Shown: positions 33,212 to 43,700 of the stretch, one piece after another | Position numbering within the stretch: position 1 is the first letter of the stretch | Layout of the letters: each line of letters starts with the position of its first letter | Assembly: GCA_963769605.1 (NCBI GenBank) | Contig: CAVYML010000009.1 | Location: 558,001-622,000 of the forward strand | Direction: 5' to 3' | DNA: 64,000 nt | Source of the DNA: Fen-1254 sp963769605 | Lineage (GTDB): Bacteria; Bacteroidota; Ignavibacteria; UBA10030 | Program-made: the position numbers and the translations under genes | Notes under the pieces: model-generated | Databases searched by the model: none | Told to the model about the DNA's origin: nothing | What the model saw: only the letters and a program-made list of their open reading frames with translations

Positions 33212-35842
33212 ATGAACATATCCCCATCCAATATTCTTCCAAAACTTTTTCCCTCAGTTTTGAAACAGCAGGGAGCTAAAATTCAAGTCTCTCCTCTTCT
33301 CATCGAATCTTCGACGAGCGTCGCAGAGCTTCTCCTCGCTCGTTTCGGTACTTCACTCTCAGGTCTTACCAGTGAACAGGCTGTACAACTGATCGAAGAG
33401 AACGGTCCGAATGTTATTGCAGGCGAACAGTCACACAGCTGGCTGAGACTGCTTAGAAATGCAGTACTAAATCCGCTTGTCATTCTTCTCTCGGTAATCG
33501 GATTTGTGGCATATCTCACACAAGACTATGATACGGCTATAATTATTTCATTGATGGTTCTGCTGGGATTGGTTCTGCGATTCGTGCAGGAATATCGAGC
33601 AGATGTTGCTGCCGCCAAACTGAGAGCGATGATTCATATCACGGCAACTGTGGTACGCAATGGCGCCGAGCAAGAAATTCCAGTCTCGGACGTCGTGCCG
33701 GGTGATATTGTGAAACTTGCGGCAGGGGATATGATTCCCGCCGATATCCGCATCCTGTCATGCAAAGATCTTTTCATCGTACAAAGCAGCCTGACCGGTG
33801 AGTCGCTGCCGGTCGAGAAGTTCGATGCCCCCGCCGATGCTGCAGGTCAGTCGCCGCTGGAGCTTCAAAACCTTTGCTTCCTCGGCACGAGCGTGGAAAG
33901 CGGAACTGCAATTGCCATTGTGATTGCTACGGGGTTCAACACCTATCTCGGCAGCATGGCAAAATCAATCACGGAACAGCAGCCGCCGACCAGTTTCGAT
34001 AAAGGTATACAAAGCTTCACATGGCTCATGATCCGCTTTATGTTTGTAATGGTTCCTCTCGTGTTCCTGATCAACGGCTTCACGAAGGGAAACTGGCATG
34101 AAGCTTTTTTCTTTGCACTTGCCGTTGCAGTCGGACTTACGCCGGAGATGCTGCCGATGATTGTCACAGTCTGCCTTTCAAAAGGCGCAATTGCAATGTC
34201 GAAGAAAAAAGTGATCATCAAACGGCTGCATTCCATCCAGAACCTGGGCGCCATGGACATCCTGTGTACGGATAAAACCGGGACGCTGACCATCGATCAT
34301 GTACTCCTTGAGCAGTATTGCGATGTGGTTCGGAAACAAGACGACGAAGTCCTGATGATGGCATATCTGAACAGTCATTTTCAAACAGGCCTGCGCAATA
34401 TTTTAGACAGGGCGATCCTGCAGCACAATGAGGTGCTCGGTCAAATTCACATTCAACAGCACCGGAAAGTAGATGAAATCCCGTTTGATTTCATGCGCAA
34501 GGTTATGTCGGTCGTAGTGGAAACTCCTGACGGCACTTACCGGATGATTACCAAAGGCGCTCCCGAAGAAATCTTCAAACGCTGCACACGTTTCGAACTT
34601 GACGGCGACATAGATCCGATTGAGCCGATTCTGATTCAGGATTTAAAAGAAGAATATGAACGTCTAAGCGCTAATGGCTTCCGGGTGCTGGCTCTTGCGT
34701 ACAAGGACCTTGAAAAGAAAGCGGCTTACACAAAAGAGGATGAGAGCGGCATGATTCTCCACGGGTATCTCGCTTTTCTGGATCCGCCGAAAGAGACGGC
34801 CGCGCCGGCCATCAAAGCGCTGCAAGCGCATGGCGTTACCGTAAAGGTTTTAACCGGAGACAACGAACTCGTCACTCACAAAATTTGCCAGGTCGTAGGA
34901 CTGGATGCCGAGCACATGATGCTCGGAAGCGAGGTGGAACAACTCAGCGACGATGATCTTGCCGTCAGGTCTGAACAAACGACGATCTTCGCACGTCTTT
35001 CTCCTGCGCATAAACAGCGCATCGTGCGCGCACTCCGGAGCAAAGGACACACAGTCGGATTTATGGGAGACGGCATCAATGATGCTCCGGCGCTTCGCGC
35101 TGCGGATGTCGGCATCTCGGTAGATTCGGCGGTCGATATCGCAAAAGAATCGGCCGATGCGATCCTCCTTGAAAAAAGTCTGATGGTTCTGGAAGAAGGC
35201 GTGCTGGAAGGACGCAAGGTGTTCGCAAATATTCTTAAGTATATACGGATGGGAGCAAGCTCGAACTTCGGGAACATGTTTAGCGTCCTCGGCGCGAGCA
35301 TTTTTCTTCCGTATCTGCCCATGCTGCCGGTTCAGATTCTTACCAACAACTTGCTGTATGATTTCTCGCAGACACCGATCCCGACCGACGAGGTTGACGC
35401 CGAGCAGATTGCAAAACCCCGGCCGTGGGCAATCGGCAACCTTACCAGATTCATTCTCTTTATCGGTCCCATCAGTTCAATTTTTGATTATACTACATTT
35501 TTTATCATGCTCTACATCTTCGATTGCTGGAATCCCACACATGCATCGCTGTTTCAATCAGGCTGGTTTGTCGAGTCGCTCCTTACGCAAACGCTCATAA
35601 TTCATGTCATCCGAACAAATAAAATTCCATTTTTACAGAGCCGTGCAAGCTGGCCGTTATTGGCGATGACCGCCGTCGTAATGATAATCGGAATGTGGCT
35701 TCCGTTCGCGCCGTTTGCAAGTGCATTGAATCTTACGCCCCTGCCTCCGTTGTTCTGGCCGTTGATAGCTCTTACATTGATCGGCTACATTTTACTGACA
35801 CAGTTTATCAAACAATGGCTTTTAAAAAAGGCATGGATATGA
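33212..35842 (+). CDS. mgtA: magnesium-translocating P-type ATPase (MgtA/MgtB type)
   Basis: 876 residues, the size of P3B ATPases; AGGAG lies nine bases before the ATG. An N-terminal helical extension precedes the cation-ATPase domain. Actuator motif TGES is at 195-198, the phosphorylated D354 is in DKTGTLT, a KGAPEE nucleotide-site block is near residue 450, and the hinge is GDGINDAP (619-626). The segment DFMRKVMSVVVE and about ten membrane helices fit MgtA rather than Ca2+ or Cu+ pumps. It should bring Mg2+ into the cytoplasm at the cost of ATP. Monocistronic with its own promoter; the next gene is 110 bp downstream. Confidence 0.9.
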   Translation: MNISPSNILPKLFPSVLKQQGAKIQVSPLLIESSTSVAELLLARFGTSLSGLTSEQAVQLIEENGPNVIAGEQSHSWLRLLRNAVLNPLVILLSVIGFVAYLTQDYDTAIIISLMVLLGLVLRFVQEYRADVAAAKLRAMIHITATVVRNGAEQEIPVSDVVPGDIVKLAAGDMIPADIRILSCKDLFIVQSSLTGESLPVEKFDAPADAAGQSPLELQNLCFLGTSVESGTAIAIVIATGFNTYLGSMAKSITEQQPPTSFDKGIQSFTWLMIRFMFVMVPLVFLINGFTKGNWHEAFFFALAVAVGLTPEMLPMIVTVCLSKGAIAMSKKKVIIKRLHSIQNLGAMDILCTDKTGTLTIDHVLLEQYCDVVRKQDDEVLMMAYLNSHFQTGLRNILDRAILQHNEVLGQIHIQQHRKVDEIPFDFMRKVMSVVVETPDGTYRMITKGAPEEIFKRCTRFELDGDIDPIEPILIQDLKEEYERLSANGFRVLALAYKDLEKKAAYTKEDESGMILHGYLAFLDPPKETAAPAIKALQAHGVTVKVLTGDNELVTHKICQVVGLDAEHMMLGSEVEQLSDDDLAVRSEQTTIFARLSPAHKQRIVRALRSKGHTVGFMGDGINDAPALRAADVGISVDSAVDIAKESADAILLEKSLMVLEEGVLEGRKVFANILKYIRMGASSNFGNMFSVLGASIFLPYLPMLPVQILTNNLLYDFSQTPIPTDEVDAEQIAKPRPWAIGNLTRFILFIGPISSIFDYTTFFIMLYIFDCWNPTHASLFQSGWFVESLLTQTLIIHVIRTNKIPFLQSRASWPLLAMTAVVMIIGMWLPFAPFASALNLTPLPPLFWPLIALTLIGYILLTQFIKQWLLKKAWI

Positions 35843-35953
35843 GATCCTCTCGTTTTCAAATTCCGACATAGTCTTTGCTTTCTATGGAAAATAAAACTAC
35901 GGAAAGAATAAATTTGAAGGGATTCCCGGCAGTAGAGAAGAGAGGGGTTGAGA

Positions 35954-36349
35954 ATGAATACGGATGAAAACAGAAAAGCGATTTTACACTGTATCGAACT
36001 TTATAACAAATGCACGCTTGAATGGGTGGATGCCTGTTATGCAGACAAATTGGAATGGATTGAATTACCCGGACCGGGCAATCCTCTGGGAAGGCACGGT
36101 GATTTTGCGTTCTTCCATACTTCTGCAGATCAGTTGTTAAAATTATTTCCCGACCGCAAATTAAGAGTTTTAAAATGCATAGCTGAAAATGATTGCGTCG
36201 TATTGGAACAGGAATGGCAAGGCACGGCGGCATTCACAGCTGGTCCTTATACCGCCGGCAGAATTGCAAGACTGAAAGCGGCATCTTTCTTTACACTGGA
36301 GAACGGTCTGATAATAAAACAAACCGACTATTGTGTTTCCGGGAAATAA
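35954..36349 (+). CDS. SnoaL-like/NTF2-fold small protein
   Basis: 131 residues from the ATG at 35954; GAGAGGGG lies shortly upstream. The pattern (helical start AILHCIELYNKCTLEWVDACY, then WIELPGPGNPLGRHGDFAF, then strands CVVLEQEWQGTAAF and FFTLENGLIIKQTDY) fits the cone-shaped NTF2/SnoaL fold used by small isomerases, hydrolases and polyketide cyclases. No catalytic set can be named. The gap to the next gene (36350-36633) shows no recognisable feature. Confidence 0.55.
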   Translation: MNTDENRKAILHCIELYNKCTLEWVDACYADKLEWIELPGPGNPLGRHGDFAFFHTSADQLLKLFPDRKLRVLKCIAENDCVVLEQEWQGTAAFTAGPYTAGRIARLKAASFFTLENGLIIKQTDYCVSGK

Positions 36350-36633
36350 TATTTGCGTCTCTAAAATGGAATTATCAACTGATGTTATGTATAGAAATAA
36401 TAGCGCAGAATAAAGTAAATTTGTTATACCCAGTCCGGCAACCTCGACCGCCAGTTCATGCGACAAATCTGAAATCGTTTTTCAATATTATAGTGAACGA
36501 AGATTCTCTTCGGCGCTGACATGACCGGCCCGGACTATTTTCGGGAGAAGCACACGTCCCAGTCAATGGTGAAAGAAAAAACAAACATATGCATCTCGTT
36601 CAAAAACAATAACTATATATAAGGAGAAGCGTT

Positions 36634-37038
36634 ATGGATGTAAACATAAATTATTGGGCCGTGCTCGTTGCAGCGCTGGCAAACTACGCTATTGCATCCA
36701 TCTGGTATGCCGTTCTTTTCGGCAGCCTGTGGAAACGGCTCACCGGTATTCAAGAAATGAAGCCGGATCCGATGAAAATCATTGTAGTATTCATCGGATC
36801 ATTGCTCATGAGTTATGTCATGGTTCATGCGGTCATTTTTGGAAACGAATATTTAAAAACCGGAGGCGTTTCCGGAGGCATTATGTGCGGCTTTTTTAAC
36901 TGGCTGGGATTTATAGCTCCGGCAACATTGACTAATGTGATATACGAAAAGAGACCTTGGAAACTTTGGCTTCTTGATAATTCATTCTGGCTCGTTTCGT
37001 TGCTCGTCATGGGAGCGATTCTATCCGCCTGGCAATAA
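36634..37038 (+). CDS. DUF1761 family membrane protein
   Basis: 134 residues with four predicted membrane helices: WAVLVAALANYAIASIWYAV, IIVVFIGSLLMSYVMVHAVI, a glycine-rich SGGIMCGFFNWLGFIAPATL, and WLLDNSFWLVSLLVMGAIL. This matches DUF1761, small integral membrane proteins of unknown role common in Bacteroidota. AAGGAG lies six bases before the ATG. A strong hairpin follows at 37081. Confidence 0.75.
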   Translation: MDVNINYWAVLVAALANYAIASIWYAVLFGSLWKRLTGIQEMKPDPMKIIVVFIGSLLMSYVMVHAVIFGNEYLKTGGVSGGIMCGFFNWLGFIAPATLTNVIYEKRPWKLWLLDNSFWLVSLLVMGAILSAWQ

Positions 37039-37080
37039 TTTCATAGATGTACGTCACTGTTGCATTGGTTAAAAACATTT

Positions 37081-37110
37081 CTCACTCCCGGGACTGGTCC
37101 AGGGAGTGAG
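37081..37110 (+). terminator. stem-loop terminator after the DUF1761 gene
   Basis: CTCACTCCC and GGGAGTGAG form a perfect 9-bp stem around a 12-base loop, 42 bp past the stop. An A-rich stretch precedes it and a weak ATTTAA follows, so it might work from either side but lacks a long U tract. Confidence 0.5.
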
Positions 37111-37133
37111 ATTTAAGAATACATTATAGGCTT

Positions 37134-37161
37134 TTGCAGTGCCGCAGATTTTTAATATATT
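37134..37161 (+). promoter_or_regulatory. candidate promoter of the aldo/keto reductase gene
   Basis: TTGCAG (37134-37139), a 16-bp spacer, TATATT (37156-37161), 24 bp before the ATG. Confidence 0.4.
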
Positions 37162-37184
37162 GAATAAAAAAGGTGTAACTGAAA

Positions 37185-38168
37185 ATGAAGTACAGAAGAT
37201 TTGGAAAAACGGATATTCAGCTACCGGCAATCGGTTTGGGTTGCATGGGAATGAGCCATGCCTATGGCGATCCCGACGATACGGAATCCATCGCTGCTCT
37301 GGAAACGGCGCTGGAAGTGGGCGTAACTTTTTGGGATACGGCAGACATTTATGGAAACGGAAAAAATGAAGAATTAATTTCCAGGGTGCTCAAACCGAAT
37401 CGCGATAAAATATTTATCGCTACCAAATTCGGTTATCGCACGGATGGAGAGATGGGGAACGGATTCGACGCATCGCCGGAGTACATGAGAACTGCAATTG
37501 AAAGAAGTTTGGCGCGGCTCAAGACAGACGTTATCGATTTATACTATGCCCATCGCATCGATCCCAATGTTCCCGTCGAAGAAACGGTCGGTGCAATGGC
37601 CGGCTTAGTCAAAGAAGGAAAGGTTCGCTATATTGGATTATCGGAAGTCTCAGTCCGCTCTTTGCGAAAAGCGCATGCCGTGCATCCCATCAGCGCCTTG
37701 CAAAGCGAGTACTCTCTCTTGACACGAGATGCGGAGAAAGAAATAATTCCGGCATGCAAAGAATTGGGAGTATCGTTCATTCCTTTCAGCCCGCTGGCAA
37801 GAGGGCTTATGACAAATACGCTGGACATAGCACAATTAAAAGAAAACGATTTCCGGAAAGCCCTGCCCCGTTACCAGCAGCAGCATGCCGGGAACAATAC
37901 CCGTCTGGCACAAGAGTTCGCCCTCCTTGCACGGAAAAAATCATGCACTCCCGCACAGCTTGCGCTTGCCTGGGTATTGAACCGGGGCGAACATATTATA
38001 CCGATTCCGGGCACCAAGAAAAGAAAATATTTACTGGAAAACGTGCGCGCAATTGATATCGTATTAAGCGATCCTGATTCAGCGGAAATAGAATCACTGC
38101 TTTTAAAGTATCCGGATACGGGAGACCGCTATAATGAAAGTTCCGGTAAACTTGTAGACAAAAGTTAA
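37185..38168 (+). CDS. aldo/keto reductase
   Basis: 327 residues, a full AKR barrel of the AKR13/YghZ-like subgroup. The catalytic set is visible: D in FWDTADIYG with Y as proton donor, K in FIATKFGYR, and H in YYAHRIDP. The C-terminal IPGTKKRKYLLENV binds NADPH phosphate. It reduces aldehydes or ketones; the substrate is not predictable. AAAGGTG precedes the ATG. It converges on the carboxylesterase gene, with only 10 bp between stops. Confidence 0.88.
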   Translation: MKYRRFGKTDIQLPAIGLGCMGMSHAYGDPDDTESIAALETALEVGVTFWDTADIYGNGKNEELISRVLKPNRDKIFIATKFGYRTDGEMGNGFDASPEYMRTAIERSLARLKTDVIDLYYAHRIDPNVPVEETVGAMAGLVKEGKVRYIGLSEVSVRSLRKAHAVHPISALQSEYSLLTRDAEKEIIPACKELGVSFIPFSPLARGLMTNTLDIAQLKENDFRKALPRYQQQHAGNNTRLAQEFALLARKKSCTPAQLALAWVLNRGEHIIPIPGTKKRKYLLENVRAIDIVLSDPDSAEIESLLLKYPDTGDRYNESSGKLVDKS

Positions 38169-38178
38169 TCGATTTATT

Positions 38179-39759
38179 TCATGGCTGCGCGCTCATGCGT
38201 TCTAAAAATTCATAGCGATCCCTATGCTTATCCGGAATCGCGCCGGGATTGGATCCTCCCAGATGCATCACCTGATAACCTGCACTGCTGTTATACACGG
38301 GCCACGTCGGTAAACCAGGACCATTCGGGTCCCCTGTCTTTGCGAAGTTCGTCCAGTAGGAAGCCATCAATTCCGACACCTGCTCATCCTCCGGCCGCCA
38401 CGGCAGGTTCCTTGATGAAAGCACTCTGAAGACAAATTCTATTTCCCATGCGTGCGACGCTTTCGGTTCCGTGCCCGGCGCTGCATCTGCGGGTAATGGA
38501 AGAGTCTGATCGAATTCATAACGGAAAACCGGAGATCCGCCGGTCTTGACTTGCATATCGAGCCATTTCCAAGTTGCATACGCGATAAAATTATCTCCGG
38601 CAAAATCCGCCGCCGCACGCTTTGCCTCCGCATCTGTCGACGCGGAATAGACTTTCAGAAATGTATCAGCATTGCCGCCAAATTGCGCCTTTGCACGCGC
38701 TACATAATTGGCAACTGTCGGTTCATCGCCTGCGAAGAAGGACTGGTAGCTGCCTTCATCTTTATTCCAGCCGGCTAAAAGCGGAACGTGGCTTTGCTTG
38801 CCTGCTTCGTAGATAGAACGACAGTCAGCCGGTAAGAAATATCCATCGATGTCCTGCGAGAAAGATCCCTGAGGCGCTTTTAAAGCCGCGTCGAGTATTT
38901 TTTGAGCAGGCATAGCCCGCAGCGCTTCGAGAGATGTTATTGCAAATGCCGATTGTGCAAATTCAATTCCTGTCTTTTCGGCTTCAGCGCGTGACTTCAT
39001 TGAACGAGTGAGACCGAAGAATGCACCGCTCTCGCCGATTGCTCGATTGAAAAGGCCTTTCGTCAAAGGCGATGACATTAAAGCGCTCACCGACAATGAC
39101 CCGGCCGACTCGCCGAAAATCGTAATATTATCGGAATCGCCGCCGAACACGGCGATGTTCTTTTTAACCCATTCGAGCGCCGCCACTTGATCTAAAAGTC
39201 CGTAGTTACCCGATGCATTATGTTCAGATTCTTTGGTAAGTTCGGGGTGCGCAAAGAAACCGAACACACCCATCCGGTAATTGAAGCTGACGACGATGAC
39301 GCCTTTCTTGGATAGGTTTCCCCCGTCCTGGCGCGGTTCGGAAGATGAACCTGCTACGAATCCTCCTCCGTGGATCCAGACCATGACCGGAAGCTTGCCC
39401 TGATGATTTTCCGGCATCCATAAGTTAAGATACAGGCAGTCTTCGCTGGGCCCTTCGTCTTTGAAAACCATATCGCTGAAGATGCGTCCCTGCATAGCAC
39501 GCTTCGGATAGTCGACAGTCCTCAAAACGCCTGACCATGGTATAACAGGCTGCGGCGCTTTCCAGCGCAGGGGACCAACCGGCGGCGCAGCATACGGGAT
39601 GCCTTTGAATGTGCGCACTTTCCCGTCCGGACTGACGACGCCTTCCACTACGCCGTCTACTGTACGCACCTGAACAGAGCGCAGTTCCTGCGCGTGCAGT
39701 GCATTCATCAAGTACAAAAACAATACAATCGTCGTCCATTTCTGCCGATAGATACTCAT
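38179..39759 (-). CDS. secreted type-B carboxylesterase
   Basis: 526 residues with an N-terminal signal peptide (TTIVLFLYLMNALHAQ). Alpha/beta hydrolase fold of the carboxylesterase/cholinesterase family: TFKGIPYAAPPVGPLRW near the mature start, the EDCLYLNLWMP block, oxyanion loop HGGGF, nucleophile serine in GESAGS, acid residue near WNKDEGSY, and the histidine in SHAWEIEFVF. It likely hydrolyses esters outside the cytoplasm. A GGTGAAAT ribosome site precedes the ATG. Confidence 0.88.
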   Translation of the reverse strand: MSIYRQKWTTIVLFLYLMNALHAQELRSVQVRTVDGVVEGVVSPDGKVRTFKGIPYAAPPVGPLRWKAPQPVIPWSGVLRTVDYPKRAMQGRIFSDMVFKDEGPSEDCLYLNLWMPENHQGKLPVMVWIHGGGFVAGSSSEPRQDGGNLSKKGVIVVSFNYRMGVFGFFAHPELTKESEHNASGNYGLLDQVAALEWVKKNIAVFGGDSDNITIFGESAGSLSVSALMSSPLTKGLFNRAIGESGAFFGLTRSMKSRAEAEKTGIEFAQSAFAITSLEALRAMPAQKILDAALKAPQGSFSQDIDGYFLPADCRSIYEAGKQSHVPLLAGWNKDEGSYQSFFAGDEPTVANYVARAKAQFGGNADTFLKVYSASTDAEAKRAAADFAGDNFIAYATWKWLDMQVKTGGSPVFRYEFDQTLPLPADAAPGTEPKASHAWEIEFVFRVLSSRNLPWRPEDEQVSELMASYWTNFAKTGDPNGPGLPTWPVYNSSAGYQVMHLGGSNPGAIPDKHRDRYEFLERMSAQP

Positions 39760-39905
39760 AATTTCACCTTTTATGTTTTGAATGTCCTGGTGCTTCAGAT
39801 TATCCGATACTCATTCACGCGGAGTCATAGTCGGGAAAATTTACAAATAAAACAATAAGACGAGTGCCGAAGAAGCCGCAAAGAAAGCTCAGCTTCCTTT
39901 CCACC

Positions 39906-39934
39906 TTGACATCCATCGTCTCTTCGATTATATT
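39906..39934 (+). promoter_or_regulatory. sigma-70 promoter of the acetyltransferase gene
   Basis: TTGACA (39906-39911), a 17-bp spacer, TATATT (39929-39934): one of the best promoter matches in the window. It sits in the 261-bp gap between the divergent esterase and acetyltransferase genes; the rest of that gap shows nothing else clear. Confidence 0.65.
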
Positions 39935-40020
39935 TCATTCGTGAATTGCTTTATTGGGCGGAGCAGTTCCTCATTCCCTAAAATATCCATAAAAAGAGAG
40001 ATAAAAGGACAGTTCATTCT

Positions 40021-40458
40021 ATGGAAACACAAATATACACAGCAGACAAAGATGATTTTAAAAATGTTTACCCGCTCTTTGAACAGCTCTGGCCTCATAA
40101 AATTCTAAATAAAGCAGAACTGCAAAAAGTTTTTTCCCGGGGAATTGAATCCGGAACAGATCGATTGTTTTGCGCTCGAATGAATAATACAATCGTCGGA
40201 TTCTGCGCTTATGCGGTTGTTAACAACCTCTGGCAGGAAGGATATATTTCATATATCTATGCATTGGTTGTCGATGAAAAATATCGGGGCAGCGGTATCG
40301 GAACGATGCTAATGAATAAAGTGATAGAAGAATCGAAAGCATCGGGATATAAAAGAGTGGAATTGGATTCCGGCTTTCCAAGAGTCAATGCGCACAAGTT
40401 TTATGAAAAACTTGGCTTTGAAAAAAGAGCATATCTGTTTTCAATGCATATGCAGTAG
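40021..40458 (+). CDS. GNAT family N-acetyltransferase
   Basis: 145 residues, a single GNAT domain. Motif A for acetyl-CoA binding is YIYALVVDEKYRGSGIGTML (about residues 78-97, with the RGSGIG pyrophosphate loop). Motif B includes VNAHKFYEKLGFEKR near the C-terminus. The acceptor is unknown. AAAGGAC lies nine bases before the ATG and a strong promoter lies 87 bp upstream. The family is certain; the function is generic. Confidence 0.85.
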   Translation: METQIYTADKDDFKNVYPLFEQLWPHKILNKAELQKVFSRGIESGTDRLFCARMNNTIVGFCAYAVVNNLWQEGYISYIYALVVDEKYRGSGIGTMLMNKVIEESKASGYKRVELDSGFPRVNAHKFYEKLGFEKRAYLFSMHMQ

Positions 40459-40747
40459 CTCGCTCTCCTTTCAAGTTTTCGCTGCGATTTTCCTTAGCCC
40501 CTATGGGCGAGCCAGGGTCAGGATATCCCGCGACGACCCGTCGCGGCTACAATAACCGACTCTCTTGTTTGTTCCTATCTGAACCAAATCAGTGCAATCT
40601 GTGTAATCAAAGCGGAATCTGTCATCTGCGCCAAATCAGTAGCCGGAGGTCCAAAAATGTCATCCCGTGATAACGGGATTCAATATTATCTAAAATCACA
40701 ATTTGTTTAATCTGTGATAATCTACAATCTGCTTCCTATCTGTGTAA
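40459..40747. repeat. intergenic repeats after the acetyltransferase gene
   Basis: 289 bases with no gene. They hold a CGCGACG-ACC-CGTCGCG hairpin followed by GCTACAAT (about 40529-40553), whose GCGGCTACA tail resembles short stretches near 11249 and 24070. A run of AATCTGTGTAATCA / AATCTGTGATAATC phrases follows, shared with 46800-46935. Confidence 0.5.
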
Positions 40748-43700
40748 TCATACTTTGCTCATCGCTTCTAATTTTTTCTTGCCGTAGGCAATACGCGTGA
40801 TCGTTACAAACAACACCGGTACCGCGAATATCGCCAGCATTGTTGCCGCCAGCATTCCGCCGAAAACCGTCCAGCCGATCGTTGATCTCGCTTGCGCCCC
40901 TGCACCGGTTGCAAACGCCAACGGCGCCACACCCAGAATAAATGCCATCGATGTCATAAGAATGGGACGCAGTCGCAATGTGACAGCTTCGATGGTTGCA
41001 GGAACAAGGGGCATCCCTTTATCGACGCGCTGTTTTGCAAACTCTACTATAAGAATGGCGTTCTTTGCCGCCAGTCCGATTAATGTGACTAATCCGATCT
41101 GAGCATACACATTATTGCTGAGTCCCGGCAGGAATGTGAGCGTAAGAATAGCGCCGAATGCACCGATAGGTACTGCGAACAGGACGGAGAACGGTACCGA
41201 CCAACTCTCATAAAGCGCTGTGAGAAACAAAAAGACAAATACAATGGACAAAGCAAAAATCGCCGTTGTGCTGCTGCCCGCATTGATTTCTTCCCTGCTG
41301 AGACCGGAAAATTCATAGCCGTAGCCGGCAGGCAAAACACTTGCCGCCACCTCCCTCAGAGCCGCTATAGCCTGTCCGCTGCTGTACCCCGGAGCTGCAT
41401 TCCCGTTTATTTCCGTAGCCCGGAAAAGATTATAATGCGAAATGAGCGGTGCGTTTTCAACGACTTTAGATGTGGTGATCGAACTTAAAGGAATCATCTC
41501 GCCTGATGCATTCTTGACATAATACTTGGAGAGGCTTTCAATATCCGTGCGGTAGGATGTATCGGCCTGGGCAACAACGTGAAAATTCCTGCTGTAAATT
41601 GTAAAGTCGTTGACATACCGGCTGCCGAGAAATGTTTGCAGCGTGGAGAATACATTGGCAATTGAAAGACCCAGTTTCTTGCATTTTTCTCTGTCTACAT
41701 CCACTTCATATCCCGGCGTGCGTGCCGTGAAGAAAGAAAACACCCGGCTCAGTTCCGGCCGTTTATTGGCTGCGGCAACAAAGGACTGTACGACGTTTTC
41801 AAATTGCTTGATGTCGTCCGTGCTTTCATGCTGTTCCAATTCAAAAGAGAATCCGCCCGTGGCTCCCAATCCCGGTATCGCCGGCGGCGAAATGACGACT
41901 ACGTTTGCGCCTTCGATGGATGCAAACTTTCGCTGCAGGGTTGCAATGAGCGAGCTTAGTTGAAGCGACTTATCTGTCCTTTCATCCCACGGTTTCAATT
42001 GTACAAAGATCGTGCCGCTGTTTGATTTGGTCGCGAATGTTACGACATTCAGGCCTCCGAGTGCAGCATAGTGAGCGATGCCGGGGGTTTGTTTTAAAAT
42101 CTCCATCGTGGAATTCAGCACGTCTAACGTTCTGGCCGTGGACGATGCTTCCGGCAATTCAAACGTTACATAGACGCGTCCTTCGTCTTCCGTGGGAATA
42201 AATCCCGTCGGTTTATTTTTGAAGAGCAGAACGGTCCCCGCGTAAAGACAGATGAGCATGATAAGAACATAAGGAGCGGCGTCGATGCACTTCTTGACTC
42301 CCGCTGCATACGAACCGGTGGTTCTCCGGAACCACTCATTAAACTTGAAAAATAATTTCCTCAAACCTTTCGATTTCCCCGTCATCTGTGTCGGCTTCAA
42401 AAATAAAGTGCACAGCGCCGGTGTCAGCGATAAAGCAACGAAAGCGGAGATCAAAACGGAAACTGCAATCGTAATGGCAAACTGCTGGTAGAGTTTTCCG
42501 ACTATGCCCGGCATAAAACTTACGGGCACAAATACGGCCGCCAGTATCAGCGCAATCGCGACGACGGGACCGGAAATTTCTTTCATAGCTTTGGATGTCG
42601 CTTCGAGTGATGATAATCCCTCACGGTCAATATAATGCTGCACTGCCTCCACCACTATAATTGCATCGTCCACTACAATTCCGATAGCCAGTACAAACCC
42701 GAACATGGTCAGCGTGTTGATAGTAAAACCGAGCGGAATAAAGAACGCGAATGTGCCGATGAGAGAAACCGGAATTGCGAGAACCGGAATGAGCGTTGCG
42801 CGTCCGCTTTGCAGGAACAGGAAGACAACCAGAACGACAAGTCCGAGAGCTTCAAGCAGGGTTGTTATGACTTCGTCGATCGATACTTTTACGACGGAGA
42901 CCGATTCGAAAGGCACAATATAATCGATATCTTTAGGAAACGATTGTTTCAATTGATCCATGGTGTTGTAAATGCCTTTTGCAACATCCAGCGCATTGCT
43001 CCCCGGCGCCTGAAAGATGAGCAGATAGGATGCCCGCCGGCCGTCCACAAACGAATTATTCGCGTAGCTGAATTTCCCCAGTTGAATGCGGGCAACATCC
43101 TTTAAATGAACGACAGAACCCTCCTGTGTGTTTGCACGGACGATCATTTCGCCGAACTGTTCTTCCGAATTCAACCGGCTGTTCGTAAAAACAGTGTACT
43201 CGAATGCCTGATTCGATTTTTGCGGCGGAGCGCCCACTGCCCCCGCAGCGATCTGAAGATTTTGTTCGGTTAATGCGTTCGTGACGTCATCTGCGGTAAG
43301 GCCGAGCTGTGCAAGTTTATCGGGCTCCAGCCACACACGCATGCTGAAATCATCCGCGCGTGTAAGTATATCGCCGACCCCGCTGACGCGCAACAATGCG
43401 TCCCGTACAAAAATGTTGGTATAGTTGTCTACAAATGTAACGCTGTGCGTGCCCTGAGGAGAGTACATTGCAACAAGAAGTAAAATGCTCGATGTCCGTT
43501 TTCTCGTAACCAATCCCAGCCGTTTGACGTCGTCGGGCAAAAGCGGCGTTGCAATGCTTACTCTGTTTTGAACATCGAGAGCGGCAATGTTCGGATCGGT
43601 ACCGACATTCAAGATGACATTGATGGATGTCCGGCCGTCGCTGGTGCTGTTTCCCTGCATATACGCCATGCCTGGAGTTCCGTTCACCTGTGACTCGATA